64,000 nucleotides of DNA from Clostridiales bacterium (lineage in GTDB: Bacteria > Bacillota > Clostridia > Christensenellales > Aristaeellaceae), in assembly GCA_012523405.1 (NCBI GenBank), contig JAAYIN010000011.1:1-64000 (forward strand), given 5' to 3'. The position numbers and the translations under genes were made by a program. Positions 44,542 through 55,818 of the stretch are shown piece by piece (position 1 is the first letter of the stretch; each line of letters opens with the position of its first letter). The notes below the pieces were generated by a model, which made no database searches, was not told the origin of the DNA, and worked only from the letters and a program-made list of their open reading frames with translations.

Positions 44542-45837
44542 TCACTCACCCTGCCTTTCTACTCTTACCGTCAAATCGGCACCGCTAAGCCTGCCGATGT
44601 GCTGGGGCGTAAGTGTCAGCTCGACCATTTCGCCTGGCGTTAGGATGCGTTTTCTCTTCTTTAGCACCTCACGCTCGCCATCCATCACATAGACTGTAGC
44701 ATTTTCAAACACAGCTTGCGGTCTAAACATCACCTGCACAGGTTCTGCCTCGCCCTGCAGTTTTAGCAATTTCTGAGGAACTACGCCGCGAACGCCGAAT
44801 CCGTCCACCAGCTTGATCATCGTTCCGTCCCGCATTTCGCCCTTTGCAAATGCAGCCGCTGCCTTGCCTGCTTTGAAGCTCTCTGCACTGACAAAGTCCA
44901 CAAGGTCATGAACATGCAGCACATTGCCGCAAGCGAATATACCCTCTTGGCTCGTTTGGAAGCTATCATCCACGATCGCGCCTTGGGTCAAGTTTGACAT
45001 CTGCACATTCGCCTGCTCGGACAGTTCATTCTCAGGAATCAGGCCAACGGATAGGAGGAGTGTATCGCACTCAAATTCTTTCTCCGTCCCCTTGATCGGC
45101 ATGCGGTTTTCGTCCACTTGGGAAACCGTCACACTGGTCAGGCGCTCACGTCCCTTTATATCGATCACTGTATGGCTTAGCAGCAAAGGAATTTGATAAT
45201 CCTCAAGGCATTGCACGATATTTCGGTTCAGACCGCCTGAATACGGCATCAGTTCAACACAGGCCAATACCTGCGCACCTTGCAGCACCATGCGCCGCGC
45301 CATAATCAAGCCAATATCGCCGCTGCCAAGGATGACCACGCGCTTGCCCGGCATATATCCCTCCAGGTTGACAAACTTTTGCGCTGTACCAGCAGAGTAA
45401 ATACCTGCGCATCGTGTGCCCGGGGTTGCCAGCGCACCTCTTGGGCGCTCGCGGCATCCCATCGCCAAAATGATCGCGCCAGCTTTGAATAGCTGGACGC
45501 CATTTTCCTTGCTGATGGCTGTGACAAGTCGGTTTTCATCAATGCTTAGCACCGTTGTGTTGCACCTAACATCAACGCCCAGCTCCTCCACTCGCGATAT
45601 ATCACGCTGTGCATATTCAGGACCTGTCAGTTCCTCTTTGAAGCGATGAAGCCCAAAGCCATTGTGAATGCACTGGCGCAAAATACCACCCATTTCGGGC
45701 TCGCGCTCAAGTACTATGAGGTTCTTTGTGCCCGCTTCATGTGCCGCAATTGCCGCTGCCAAGCCCGCAGGTCCTGCGCCAATGATGAGCACATCCACAG
45801 GCTGAACCTGATTGGTCAAATTCTGATCAAGCATCAT
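44542..45837 (-). CDS. NAD(P)/FAD-dependent oxidoreductase
   Basis: 431 residues. Two dinucleotide folds: FAD (VLIIGAGPAGLAAAIAA near residue 14) and NAD(P) (VVILGSGDIGLIMARRMV near 170), plus a GIFACGNVLHVHDLVD motif near the C-terminus. With its operon partners it would pass electrons from a GlpA-type dehydrogenase to NAD(P). It overlaps the upstream gene by 4 bases. Confidence 0.9.
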   Translation of the reverse strand: MMLDQNLTNQVQPVDVLIIGAGPAGLAAAIAAHEAGTKNLIVLEREPEMGGILRQCIHNGFGLHRFKEELTGPEYAQRDISRVEELGVDVRCNTTVLSIDENRLVTAISKENGVQLFKAGAIILAMGCRERPRGALATPGTRCAGIYSAGTAQKFVNLEGYMPGKRVVILGSGDIGLIMARRMVLQGAQVLACVELMPYSGGLNRNIVQCLEDYQIPLLLSHTVIDIKGRERLTSVTVSQVDENRMPIKGTEKEFECDTLLLSVGLIPENELSEQANVQMSNLTQGAIVDDSFQTSQEGIFACGNVLHVHDLVDFVSAESFKAGKAAAAFAKGEMRDGTMIKLVDGFGVRGVVPQKLLKLQGEAEPVQVMFRPQAVFENATVYVMDGEREVLKKRKRILTPGEMVELTLTPQHIGRLSGADLTVRVERQGE

Positions 45838-47288
45838 GCGTCCTCCTTATGAGCAGCATCAGCAATACTGCCGACAAGCAATCGGCTTTCTCCGCCGTTT
45901 TTCGTCACTTGAATCGGTTCAACATTGAGCTCTTGTGCAAGAATTTCAAGCACTCTTGGGATGCAAAATCCACCTTGGCATCTGCCCATACCCGCGCGAG
46001 TACGCCGCTTGATGGCATCAATTGACCTTGCGCCAACAGGGCGCTTGATCGCTGCGCGAATCTCAGCCTCTGTCACCTGTTCACATCGGCACACAATCGC
46101 ACCATATTCAGGGTCAGCCTTCACAGCCTCCATCTTTTCTTGGATCGTCATCTCAGAAAATGGTTTTGCATGCTCGGGTGCAGGATTCCACAATGGTCTC
46201 TTCGCAAGCGAATGCTCCTGTGCAATCTGCTCTACCAGTGCCTGCGCAATGGCTGGTGCAGCCGTAAGACCCGGGCTTTCAATCCCAACTGTTTCGTAAG
46301 CACCAGGTACGCCGTTCACCGCGCCAACGATAAAATCATCATTTATTTCATGTGCGCGAATGCCTGCAAAGGTCGTGATCACGGTTCGTGTGCTCTTCAT
46401 CGGCCATGTGATACCAACGGCCTCCGTCACCCGACTTAGCGCCTCTGCGGTCGTGGATACATCCGTATCATCATCCACATCAATTGCAGTGGGTCCCATG
46501 AGCATATTGCCATGCACCGTCGGGGTGATCAGTACGCCCTTGCCCATTTTGGTTGGCGTTTGAAAAATCGTACGATTAAACTGCATATGACCTTGACGGT
46601 CAAGCAAGTAATATTCGCCCTTGCGAGGAATAATGGTAAGCTTTTCATCGCTGATCATATTGTGAAGCTTCGCGGAATGCAGCCCTGCACAGTTGATCAC
46701 AATACGTGCCTCAATATTCCCCTTTGAGGTAGCTAGTGTAAAACCATCGTCATTTACGCTGATATCATTCACATAAGTGTCTAGCATGAACGCTACGCCA
46801 TTCACTGCTGCATGATCTGCGAGGGCATAGGTAAGTTCATAGGGGCTGGTAATACCGCTTGTGGGCACAAGCAGTCCACAGACCACATCAGGATTCACAT
46901 TGGGTTCAAGGGCTAGAATCTCTTCTTTTTCAACGATCCGAAGCTCTTGCACACCGTTTTCTGTGCCTTGCTTTAAAAGATGCTCAATCACTTCGCGTCC
47001 ATCCTCAGCAAATGCCAGCACCAGCGCGCCCGATCTTTGGTATGGCACACCAAGCTGTGCGCAAAGCCCAGGATACATCTTTGCACCTAGCACATTGAGT
47101 TTTGCCTTTTCAGAAGAGGGTTTCGCATCAAAACCCGCATGTACAATGCCACTGTTTGCCTTGCTCGCGCCTTCTGCAACATCACTTCCGCCTTCAACAA
47201 CAGCAACATCCGCTTGATATGCAGACAAAAGACGTGCAACTGCGCAGCCAACTACACCGCCGCCAATAATTATGATATCCTTTTTCAA
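45834..47288 (-). CDS. GlpA-like FAD-dependent glycerol-3-phosphate dehydrogenase
   Basis: 484 residues. An N-terminal FAD fold (IIIGGGVVGCAVARLLSAYQ) and DAO-type body are followed by a BFD-like [2Fe-2S] domain (IVCRCEQVTEAEIRAAI...GMGRCQGGFCIPRVLE). This matches anaerobic glycerol-3-phosphate dehydrogenases of Clostridia, though related L-2-hydroxyglutarate oxidases share the fold. First gene of a three-gene operon. Product would be dihydroxyacetone phosphate. Confidence 0.82.
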   Translation of the reverse strand: MKKDIIIIGGGVVGCAVARLLSAYQADVAVVEGGSDVAEGASKANSGIVHAGFDAKPSSEKAKLNVLGAKMYPGLCAQLGVPYQRSGALVLAFAEDGREVIEHLLKQGTENGVQELRIVEKEEILALEPNVNPDVVCGLLVPTSGITSPYELTYALADHAAVNGVAFMLDTYVNDISVNDDGFTLATSKGNIEARIVINCAGLHSAKLHNMISDEKLTIIPRKGEYYLLDRQGHMQFNRTIFQTPTKMGKGVLITPTVHGNMLMGPTAIDVDDDTDVSTTAEALSRVTEAVGITWPMKSTRTVITTFAGIRAHEINDDFIVGAVNGVPGAYETVGIESPGLTAAPAIAQALVEQIAQEHSLAKRPLWNPAPEHAKPFSEMTIQEKMEAVKADPEYGAIVCRCEQVTEAEIRAAIKRPVGARSIDAIKRRTRAGMGRCQGGFCIPRVLEILAQELNVEPIQVTKNGGESRLLVGSIADAAHKEDA

Positions 47289-47367
47289 GCCTAGCCCTCC
47301 ACGTCGTACATCATTTCAGTGGTATTTTACCATGAAAGATGCCTATATTCTACTATAAATATTCATT

Positions 47368-48096
47368 TTACAATGATTCAGGCAGATTCTTTATGATCTC
47401 ATACGCCATATATAATCCAGCAACCGATGGTACAAAACTCATCGAACCTGGTGCCATGCGCCCCGCAGCAGTAGTCTGGGCAGTATCCATAGCCCTTGGC
47501 TTTATCGCCGGCTCGGTAGAGTACACAGCTGGAAGCGACTGAATCCCTCGTTTGCGAAGCTCCCTGCGCATCACCCTGCAAAGCGGACAGTTGTTTGTTT
47601 CAAACAGATCGCCAATGCGAATGGCTGTCGGGTCGAATCGATTTCCCATGCCCATGCAGGAAATGATGGGTATCCCTCGTGTTTTGCACGTTTCAGCCAA
47701 ATGCAGTTTTGCAGAAACCGTATCAATCGCATCGGCAACATAGCTGCAATCCGCCGGAATCTCCACAGGATCATCGGGCAAATAAAACGCATTGATGGCA
47801 GTGATCTTTGCATCAGGGGCAATATCACGCAGCCGCATGCAAACGACTTCCGTTTTAAGCTGACCAATCGTACTGCTTAGCGCAGGTAATTGCCGATTGA
47901 CATTGGACACTGATACCGTATCATTATCCACAATCGTCAAATGCCCTATTCCCGCGCGAACCAATGCTTCAGCTGCATAGCTTCCAACGCCGCCAAGACC
48001 TAAAAGCATCACATGCGCATTCTCTATTTTTTTCATCTGCTCATCGGTTAGCAGCAACGCCGTTCGATTCAGACGTTCTTCTCGCGTTATTTGTAT
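47368..48096 (-). CDS. tcdA: tRNA threonylcarbamoyladenosine dehydratase, non-AUG start
   Basis: About 242 residues. It cyclises t6A37 in tRNA with ATP. The E1-like fold is clear: VMLLGLGGVGSYAAEALVRAG, VDNDTVSVSNVNRQ, catalytic-type CMGMGNRFDP and CPLCRVMRREL. The first TTG in frame (48057) falls inside conserved sequence; residues upstream (REERLNRTALLL) also match the family. Between the ribosome site (AAAGGGGGA, 48103-48110) and this region there is no ATG, GTG or TTG, only ATA and ATC. Initiation at ATA 48096 or ATC 48099 is inferred. A consensus promoter ends about 27 bases upstream. Confidence 0.88.
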   Translation of the reverse strand: MQITREERLNRTALLLTDEQMKKIENAHVMLLGLGGVGSYAAEALVRAGIGHLTIVDNDTVSVSNVNRQLPALSSTIGQLKTEVVCMRLRDIAPDAKITAINAFYLPDDPVEIPADCSYVADAIDTVSAKLHLAETCKTRGIPIISCMGMGNRFDPTAIRIGDLFETNNCPLCRVMRRELRKRGIQSLPAVYSTEPAIKPRAMDTAQTTAAGRMAPGSMSFVPSVAGLYMAYEIIKNLPESL

Positions 48097-48122
48097 GATT
48101 ATTCCCCCTTTGCCCTCTGCAA

Positions 48123-48151
48123 ATTATACAGGTTTCTGGTGTATAGGTCAA
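48123..48151 (-). promoter_or_regulatory. Promoter of tcdA
   Basis: Minus strand TTGACC (48146-48151), 17-base spacer, perfect TATAAT (48123-48128). Confidence 0.65.
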
Positions 48152-48311
48152 TCAGGAAACGCAGGAACGTTCCGCGGCAGCTTTTACAATAAAAGTCACA
48201 CACAAAGATCAGTTTTGTTGCGTAGCATAGGCTGAGAGTATATATCCGTGCAGGCAGAATGGTTTATCATGTGCAATTTCCCAATCTCTTGCATTTATAA
48301 TATTCTAACAC

Positions 48312-48348
48312 AAAAACCACGCGGTAAAATTCACCGCGTGGTTTTTTT
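48312..48348. terminator. Strong bidirectional terminator
   Basis: AAAACCACGCGGT pairs with ACCGCGTGGTTTT, with A5 before and T7 after. Confidence 0.8.
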
Positions 48349-48537
48349 CGGAGCAAGTCAAGCCCCAGAGGTATCGGAGAGGCGAAACGCAAACGAGCGA
48401 AGCTCCCTCTGATGTTAAATCCGAATATCAGCGACATGTGCTGTGACTTCGGAACTTTGCGTAACAAAGATTCTTTACGCCGTCCACCCGACAGAGAACA
48501 ACGCTACGCGCTGCGAGCAGGGGGGTTGGCGAATTAA

Positions 48538-48590
48538 AAGAGCGAAGCTCCGGCGGAAAAGCTCACCTTCGGTGATCTTTTCCGGCGTTT
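48538..48590 (-). terminator. groEL 3' hairpins
   Basis: On the minus strand a long stem (CCGGAAAAGATCACC with GGTGAGCTTTTCCGG) is followed by a second small hairpin (GGAGC-TTC-GCTC) with TTTT. It starts within 20 bases of the groEL stop. Confidence 0.7.
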
Positions 48591-48593
48591 CTC

Positions 48594-50243
<1,650 letters not shown>

Positions 50244-50255
50244 TCAAAAACAATC

Positions 50256-50561
<306 letters not shown>

Positions 50562-50581
50562 TTAAATTAAATCTTGTTCTG

Positions 50582-50608
50582 TTAGCACTCGTTGCACACG
50601 AGTGCTAA
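50582..50608. promoter_or_regulatory. CIRCE operator (HrcA site)
   Basis: TTAGCACTC-N9-GAGTGCTAA, a perfect match to the HrcA operator, between promoter and groES. Shows heat-shock repression by HrcA, encoded elsewhere. Confidence 0.97.
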
Positions 50609-50619
50609 CAACAATAGTA

Positions 50620-50648
50620 ACTATACGTTATTTGCTGTCTTGGCGCAA
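50620..50648 (-). promoter_or_regulatory. groES-groEL promoter
   Basis: Minus strand TTGCGC (50643-50648), 17-base spacer, TATAGT (50620-50625). The transcript start would fall at the edge of the CIRCE element. Confidence 0.55.
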
Positions 50649-50830
50649 GGTGAACAGATGTCTATTTTCCGAAAATTACCTCCTGCATACGCTTTCAATC
50701 GCCGTATGCACATTCTTTTTTTGGTTTATTTAAACCATGCTCCACTTTCCTCTGTTTATCTACGTTTTTCATTTCTGCCATGCTTTGCGTAATATGATAC
50801 AATAGCATTCTTGCGAAAGGAAGGAATGCT

Positions 50831-51883
50831 ATGCAACACAAGGTTTCCACGCCCCTGCTAAGCTGGTATGACGAAGCAAAACGCGACTTGCCATGGCGAC
50901 GGACACGAAACCCCTATTATATTTGGTTGTCGGAGATCATGCTGCAGCAAACCCGAGTTGAGACCGTCAAGGATTATTACAAGCGCTTTCTTGAGCAGTT
51001 TCCGACGATTAGCGCACTAGCATCCGCGCCTCAGGAGCAGGTACTCAAGGCATGGGAAGGGCTTGGCTATTATAGCAGAGCCAGAAATCTTCAAAAAGCC
51101 GCGCAAGTGATCACAAACGACCACGGCGGTAAATTTCCAACCACGTACGATCAAATCATCAAACTTCCTGGCATTGGTCCCTACACCGCTGGCGCAATCG
51201 GCAGCATCGCTTTGGGTCTGCCTGTCCCCGCGATTGACGGCAATGTATACCGCGTTGCTTCGCGATTGTTTGGCATACGCGAAGATGTCGGAATTCCATC
51301 TGTACAGCGGGAAATTCGCGCATTGGTAATTGACTCCCTGCCCAGCGAGCGCGTTGGCGACTATAATCAAGCACTTATGGAGCTTGGTGCATCTCACTGC
51401 TCACCCCATTCCCCCGCCTGTGACCTTTGCCCGCTCGCGCAGCTTTGCGATTCATTTGAAGAGGGCGATATGGATTTACTTCCGATTCACGAGAAGAAAC
51501 GTCCGCCCAAGGAGATTGATCTCTCCGTTTGCCTGCTTACATATAAACATCAAGTGCTTGTGGTCAAACGCAGTGAACGATTGCTGCACGGTCTCTTTGT
51601 GTTTTTTCTCATTGAGGATGTAACCAAGCTATCCCATAGCAGCGACATCCTAGGAGAGCAAGGATTAGACTGTAAATATCAATCAACACTCGGTGAGGGT
51701 AAGCATGTATTCACCCATAGGATTTGGAATATGACCTACCTCCACTTTGAACTTCAAGAAAAACCAAGCGAGGCGCTTTTGCATCGCTTGCATGCACAGC
51801 TTGTAAGCAAGCACGAGCTCGAGCAGCTCCCACTACCAACAGCCATGAAAGCAGCTAAGGAAAAGGCGTTGACGTTAATTTAA
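50831..51883 (+). CDS. mutY: A/G-specific adenine glycosylase
   Basis: 350 residues. Removes adenine mispaired with 8-oxoguanine. Catalytic Glu region (MLQQTRVETV), helix-hairpin-helix LPGIGPYTAGAI, catalytic Asp in AIDGNVYRVASR, iron-sulfur cysteines CSPHSPACDLCPLAQLC, and a C-terminal NUDIX-like 8-oxoG sensor domain. GAAAGGAAGGA precedes the start. Confidence 0.96.
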   Translation: MQHKVSTPLLSWYDEAKRDLPWRRTRNPYYIWLSEIMLQQTRVETVKDYYKRFLEQFPTISALASAPQEQVLKAWEGLGYYSRARNLQKAAQVITNDHGGKFPTTYDQIIKLPGIGPYTAGAIGSIALGLPVPAIDGNVYRVASRLFGIREDVGIPSVQREIRALVIDSLPSERVGDYNQALMELGASHCSPHSPACDLCPLAQLCDSFEEGDMDLLPIHEKKRPPKEIDLSVCLLTYKHQVLVVKRSERLLHGLFVFFLIEDVTKLSHSSDILGEQGLDCKYQSTLGEGKHVFTHRIWNMTYLHFELQEKPSEALLHRLHAQLVSKHELEQLPLPTAMKAAKEKALTLI

Positions 51884-51927
51884 GTGAAATAACGATGCCG
51901 CTCCTCCGCATTTTATCTCGTCACACC

Positions 51928-51970
51928 AAAAAGAGACCGCAGCAGGATGTTTCTTGCTGCGGTCTCTTAT
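51928..51970. terminator. Bidirectional terminator between mutY and malic enzyme
   Basis: AAGAGACCGCAGCA (51931-51944) pairs with TGCTGCGGTCTCTT (51955-51968). Confidence 0.85.
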
Positions 51971-52007
51971 CATTCTGTACTGAGTTCAGCGCAAAGACTT
52001 CGCACTA

Positions 52008-53192
52008 TTACTCCTTCATCGGCAGCCTTGCCACTCCGCTTTCTACCGCTGCTTCGGCTACGGCTCTTGCAACCGCTTTACCCACGCGCTTATCAAAGGC
52101 TTTGGGAATAATATAGGCAGGACTTAGCTCTTCTTCTGAAACAAGCGATGCAATCGCATAGGATGCCGCTCTCTTCATCTCTTCGTTGATGTCCCTTGCT
52201 CGCACATCCAATGCGCCTCTGAAAATGCCCGGGAAAGCTAGTACGTTGTTGATTTGATTGTCATAATCGCTTCTGCCTGTACCAACCACTGCTGCGCCGC
52301 CCGCAATCGCGTCTTCCGGCATGATTTCGGGGTTTGGGTTGGCCATGGGGAAAACGATCGCGTCCTTATTCATCGTGCTGACCATTTCCGAGTTCAATAT
52401 ACCGGGAACGCTCACGCCAACAAATATATCTGCGCCAACAAGTGCTTCCTTGAGTCCGCCCACAAGTGAACGCTTGTTGGTTTCAAGGCTCAGCTCTTTT
52501 TGCGCCGGGCTCATTTTCTCTCGATCTCTCACCACAATACCATGCTTGCCGATCAAAACAATGTCGCCAATGCCAAATTGCAGCAAATGCTTTGCAATCG
52601 CAATGCCTGCTGAGCCTGCGCCATTAATCACGCAAGTGACATCCTCCATTTTTTTGCCGACAACCTTCAGCGCATTAATCAGCGCAGCGGCTACTACAAC
52701 TGCCGTGCCGTGCTGGTCATCGTGAAAGACAGGAATGTCGCAAATTTCCTTGAGTCTGCGCTCAATCTCAAAGCAGCGCGGCGCACCAATATCCTCAAGG
52801 TTAATGCCGCCAAAGCTACCGGAAAGCAAATAGACTGTGCGGACGATTTCGTCCACATCCTTAGATTTGATACATAGCGGGAAAGCATCAACATCAGCAA
52901 ACTCCTTAAAAAGCACGCATTTCCCTTCCATCACGGGCATACCTGCCTCCGGTCCAATGTCTCCAAGACCTAGCACCGCCGTGCCATCTGTAATCACAGC
53001 CACCAAATTATGACGACCCGTCAGTTCATAGGACTTGTCAATATCGTCATGGATGACCATGCATGGTTCAGCTACACCGGGTGTATAGGCTAGGGAGAGG
53101 GCTTCTTTGTCAGTTACATGTACGCGAGGGGTGATCTCAATTTTCCCCGCCCATTCATAATGTTTCTGGAGTGCTTCTGCTCTAATGTCCAT
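52008..53192 (-). CDS. NAD(P)-dependent malic enzyme
   Basis: 394 residues, the short bacterial form. Converts malate to pyruvate, CO2 and NAD(P)H. Motifs: SLAYTPGVAEPC, GDIGPEAGMPVMEGK, VFHDDQHGTAVV (metal-binding) and the dinucleotide fold VINGAGSAGIAIAKHLL. Cofactor choice not readable. Single gene. Confidence 0.93.
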   Translation of the reverse strand: MDIRAEALQKHYEWAGKIEITPRVHVTDKEALSLAYTPGVAEPCMVIHDDIDKSYELTGRHNLVAVITDGTAVLGLGDIGPEAGMPVMEGKCVLFKEFADVDAFPLCIKSKDVDEIVRTVYLLSGSFGGINLEDIGAPRCFEIERRLKEICDIPVFHDDQHGTAVVVAAALINALKVVGKKMEDVTCVINGAGSAGIAIAKHLLQFGIGDIVLIGKHGIVVRDREKMSPAQKELSLETNKRSLVGGLKEALVGADIFVGVSVPGILNSEMVSTMNKDAIVFPMANPNPEIMPEDAIAGGAAVVGTGRSDYDNQINNVLAFPGIFRGALDVRARDINEEMKRAASYAIASLVSEEELSPAYIIPKAFDKRVGKAVARAVAEAAVESGVARLPMKE

Positions 53193-53284
53193 ATCCTCGC
53201 TCCTTCGTTCAGTGTCGATTTATTGTAGCATGTTTCCAATATGCTGACAATGTTTTTTCACTGTACAAGAAAGAGAGAAACAAA

Positions 53285-53319
53285 TAGCAGCCATCGATTT
53301 TGTCCGTCAATGGCTGCTA
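53285..53319. terminator. Hairpin between malic enzyme and DUF3343
   Basis: TAGCAGCCAT (53285-53294) and ATGGCTGCTA (53310-53319), a perfect 10-base stem with weak T tails; probable end of the DUF3343 transcript. Confidence 0.5.
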
Positions 53320-53341
53320 AATCAACTCATGCGAATCGATT

Positions 53342-53614
53342 TTATTGTGATATTGGTCTGGTCACAGTTCGCTGATGATCATCCCTCACTACTTGATAAA
53401 ATCCAATGAGATTGGATGGTCGTAGTTGATTATATATTTCTGATACACGGCTGTAGTCCCCTAGTTCAAATCGAATACTCAAGCCACAGCCAACCGCAAC
53501 ATCGCGCGGAGTCGTAATCACCGAAACCTTAATACCTGCACGGCGCAACGCGCCTTCAAATTTAAGCACTTGCTGCCTCGAACGAAAAGATGCAATGCCA
53601 AAAGCTTCCCTCAT
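53342..53614 (-). CDS. DUF3343 putative Se/S carrier-like protein
   Basis: 90 residues from the ATG at 53614, which follows GAGGGGGAA; the frame upstream to 53806 is non-coding. Pattern: [27 protein letters not shown], then STPR-like [18 protein letters not shown] with the conserved Cys. The family is linked to selenium/sulfur handling with YedF and cysteine desulfurases. It lies head to head with a cysteine-desulfurase-like gene here, supporting that link. Confidence 0.82.
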   Translation of the reverse strand: MREAFGIASFRSRQQVLKFEGALRRAGIKVSVITTPRDVAVGCGLSIRFELGDYSRVSEIYNQLRPSNLIGFYQVVRDDHQRTVTRPISQ

Positions 53615-53695
53615 GGGTTCATTTCCCCCTCTCTTCCTCATACAGTATACGGAAACAACCACACGAATGTGAATCCTTTGGAAGGGGAATTTAAC

Positions 53696-54832
53696 GTGAT
53701 TTATTTTGATAATGCAGCAACTTCGTTTCCAAAACCGCCTATGGTGGTGCGTGCAATGGCTGGCACGCTTCGAAAGATCGGTGGAAATCCCGGACGGTCT
53801 GGGCACAATCTCTCGCTATGCGGCGGACGGGTCATTCAAAACTGCAGAGAGCTTCTAGCAGAGAACTTTTGCGCACCGACCCCCGAGAATATCATCTTCA
53901 CATCCAACTGTACCGAAGCCCTGAACACCGCCATCAAGGGGATGCTATATGAAGGGGATGAAGTGATTTGCTCACATGGCGAGCATAATGCAGTGATGCG
54001 CGTGCTCAAGGGACTTGAGGAGCGTAAAACCATCAAAGTCAGAGTTTTACAGCCCAACAGCCTCGGGCTCATTACCCCCGAGAGCCTTTGCGCTGCGATC
54101 ACGCCTAAAACCGCCTTATGCGTCCTATGCCACGCGAGCAATGTCACAGGTGTGATTCAGCCCATCCCGGAGCTATCCGCAGCGCTTAAGCCATATGGTG
54201 TGCCGCTTCTCGTGGATGCTGCGCAAACAGCAGGCATCATGGATGTATCGCTCAACTCCCTTGGCGCAGATATGCTCGCCATGCCAGGTCACAAAGGGCT
54301 CTTAGGTCCTCACGGGACAGGCGTATTGGTGCTTGGAAAAGGCATGTTCCCAAGACCTCTTATCGTAGGCGGAACAGGTTCTCAAAGCGAAAGCATGATC
54401 CAACCAGCTCAGCTCCCAGACCGCTACGAAAGCGGCACCATGAACCTCCCCGGCATTGCCGGACTCTTCGTCGGCGCACGCTTTGCGTTTAAACACCGCG
54501 AAGCAATTGAAGAATACGAAGATGAACTAGCGCAAAGGCTTAGGGAGCAGCTCGGCAACATTCGAAATATCAGGCTCTTAGGTCATCCAAGCGCGAAAAA
54601 AGTAGGGGTTGTCAGCTTTGTGCCAAGCACCATGGACCCAGGTGAGCTATGTGATCGTTTAGCCAGCAAAGGCTATGCACTGCGCGCAGGGCTTCATTGC
54701 GCACCCTCCATTCATCAATGGCTGGGGACACTTCAAAGCGGCGCATGCCGAGCAAGCGTAGGCATCTATAATACAGAGGAAGATGTCGATTCGCTCGCAA
54801 TGACAGTACAGCGTATTTTAAAAGAGCACTAA
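53696..54832 (+). CDS. Cysteine desulfurase-like PLP enzyme
   Basis: 378 residues from the GTG at 53696, which has GGAAGGGG upstream and gives the family start (V)[17 protein letters not shown]-binding Lys is in [23 protein letters not shown]-like loop reads [17 protein letters not shown] with the catalytic Cys. Releases S (or Se) from cysteine (selenocysteine). Divergent from the DUF3343 gene (81-base gap), suggesting co-function. Confidence 0.9.
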   Translation: MIYFDNAATSFPKPPMVVRAMAGTLRKIGGNPGRSGHNLSLCGGRVIQNCRELLAENFCAPTPENIIFTSNCTEALNTAIKGMLYEGDEVICSHGEHNAVMRVLKGLEERKTIKVRVLQPNSLGLITPESLCAAITPKTALCVLCHASNVTGVIQPIPELSAALKPYGVPLLVDAAQTAGIMDVSLNSLGADMLAMPGHKGLLGPHGTGVLVLGKGMFPRPLIVGGTGSQSESMIQPAQLPDRYESGTMNLPGIAGLFVGARFAFKHREAIEEYEDELAQRLREQLGNIRNIRLLGHPSAKKVGVVSFVPSTMDPGELCDRLASKGYALRAGLHCAPSIHQWLGTLQSGACRASVGIYNTEEDVDSLAMTVQRILKEH

Positions 54833-54862
54833 ACTGCAGATGCCGCTTAAGCGCACAAACAA

Positions 54863-54901
54863 AATGCCCGCTGATGTAGTGCCATAACATCAGCGGGCAT
54901 T
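54863..54901. terminator. Bidirectional terminator
   Basis: AATGCCCGCTGATG (54863-54876) pairs with CATCAGCGGGCATT (54888-54901), between two converging genes. Confidence 0.85.
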
Positions 54902-54924
54902 GCGTATCTAAAGAGAATGGCTCA

Positions 54925-55818
54925 TCACGCAAAGATCAGCATAATGAGCGGGATCGTAACCACCGACAACGCGGTGCTCGTTGACACCCCTTTGGAGGCC
55001 ATCACAGCGTCGCCGCCGTAACGCTCCGCAAGAACTACTATCAATGCGCCGCACGGCATGGCCGTCAGAAGCGTAATCGATGCATTGACCATGTAGGACA
55101 CACCTAGCAAGGATAATACGCCATAGGCAACGAGCGGAAAGATCAAAAGACGCATCGCACTGACTACAAGCATTTTACCATCCAGCAAGTCCGCAAGTTT
55201 GAGTGAACTAAGGTGACTTCCTACGATGAACATCGCCAGCGGCGTGGTGGCATCGCCCATCATATTTAGCGTACTGGTCAGAAACGCAGGAATCTTCCAA
55301 TCGGCGGCAAAACAAATGACACCAGCAATCGAAGCGATCAATGCAGGTGAGGTAAGCATCATCTTTGCATTCACGCTCTTGCGATCAAAAAGCATGACCC
55401 CAACGCTCCAGCAAATTAGGTTAAACACTGCCACATAAATCACACCATAGATTAGGTTGCTCTCGCCAAAAGCTGCGGTTAGCACCGGAAAGCCCATGAA
55501 TCCCGCATTTGAAAACATCGCCATGCCTGTCAGCACTGTACGGCGATTTGGCGTCTCGCTCACAAACGCGATCCAAGCGATGAGTCCAAAAAGAAGCATA
55601 GACACAGCAGCTATGATGAATACATGAATGAGGTCCACTGCCATTTCGGATGTTGCCTCAACTTGCAGCTTTGCAAAGATCTGCGCAGGCAATGAAAATT
55701 TCATTACCACTGTGTTGAGTCCTGTGATCCCTTGCTTATTTATCCATTTCGCCTTCATAGCGACCAAGCCACATAGCAACAGTAAAAACAATCCAAGAAC
55801 CTGCTGTAAAATAGCCAT
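54925..55818 (-). CDS. AEC-family transporter
   Basis: 297 residues with about ten membrane helices in two five-helix halves, as in auxin efflux carrier/malate permease proteins. FMGFPVLTAAFGESN and GSHLSSLKLAD are typical. In bacteria these move organic acids; malic enzyme lies 1.7 kb away, but no direct link is shown. Confidence 0.88.
   Translation of the reverse strand: MAILQQVLGLFLLLLCGLVAMKAKWINKQGITGLNTVVMKFSLPAQIFAKLQVEATSEMAVDLIHVFIIAAVSMLLFGLIAWIAFVSETPNRRTVLTGMAMFSNAGFMGFPVLTAAFGESNLIYGVIYVAVFNLICWSVGVMLFDRKSVNAKMMLTSPALIASIAGVICFAADWKIPAFLTSTLNMMGDATTPLAMFIVGSHLSSLKLADLLDGKMLVVSAMRLLIFPLVAYGVLSLLGVSYMVNASITLLTAMPCGALIVVLAERYGGDAVMASKGVSTSTALSVVTIPLIMLIFA

Larger units (their letters stand above)
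48152..48593. other. 440-base region without a recognised gene
   Basis: Holds a terminator at 48312-48348, the groEL 3' hairpins and a stretch (48360-48540) with short repeated pieces: GAGCGAAGCTCC occurs at 48395-48406 and 48539-48550, and GCGTAA-N10-TTACGC is an inverted repeat near 48460. No credible reading frame is seen. Confidence 0.5.
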
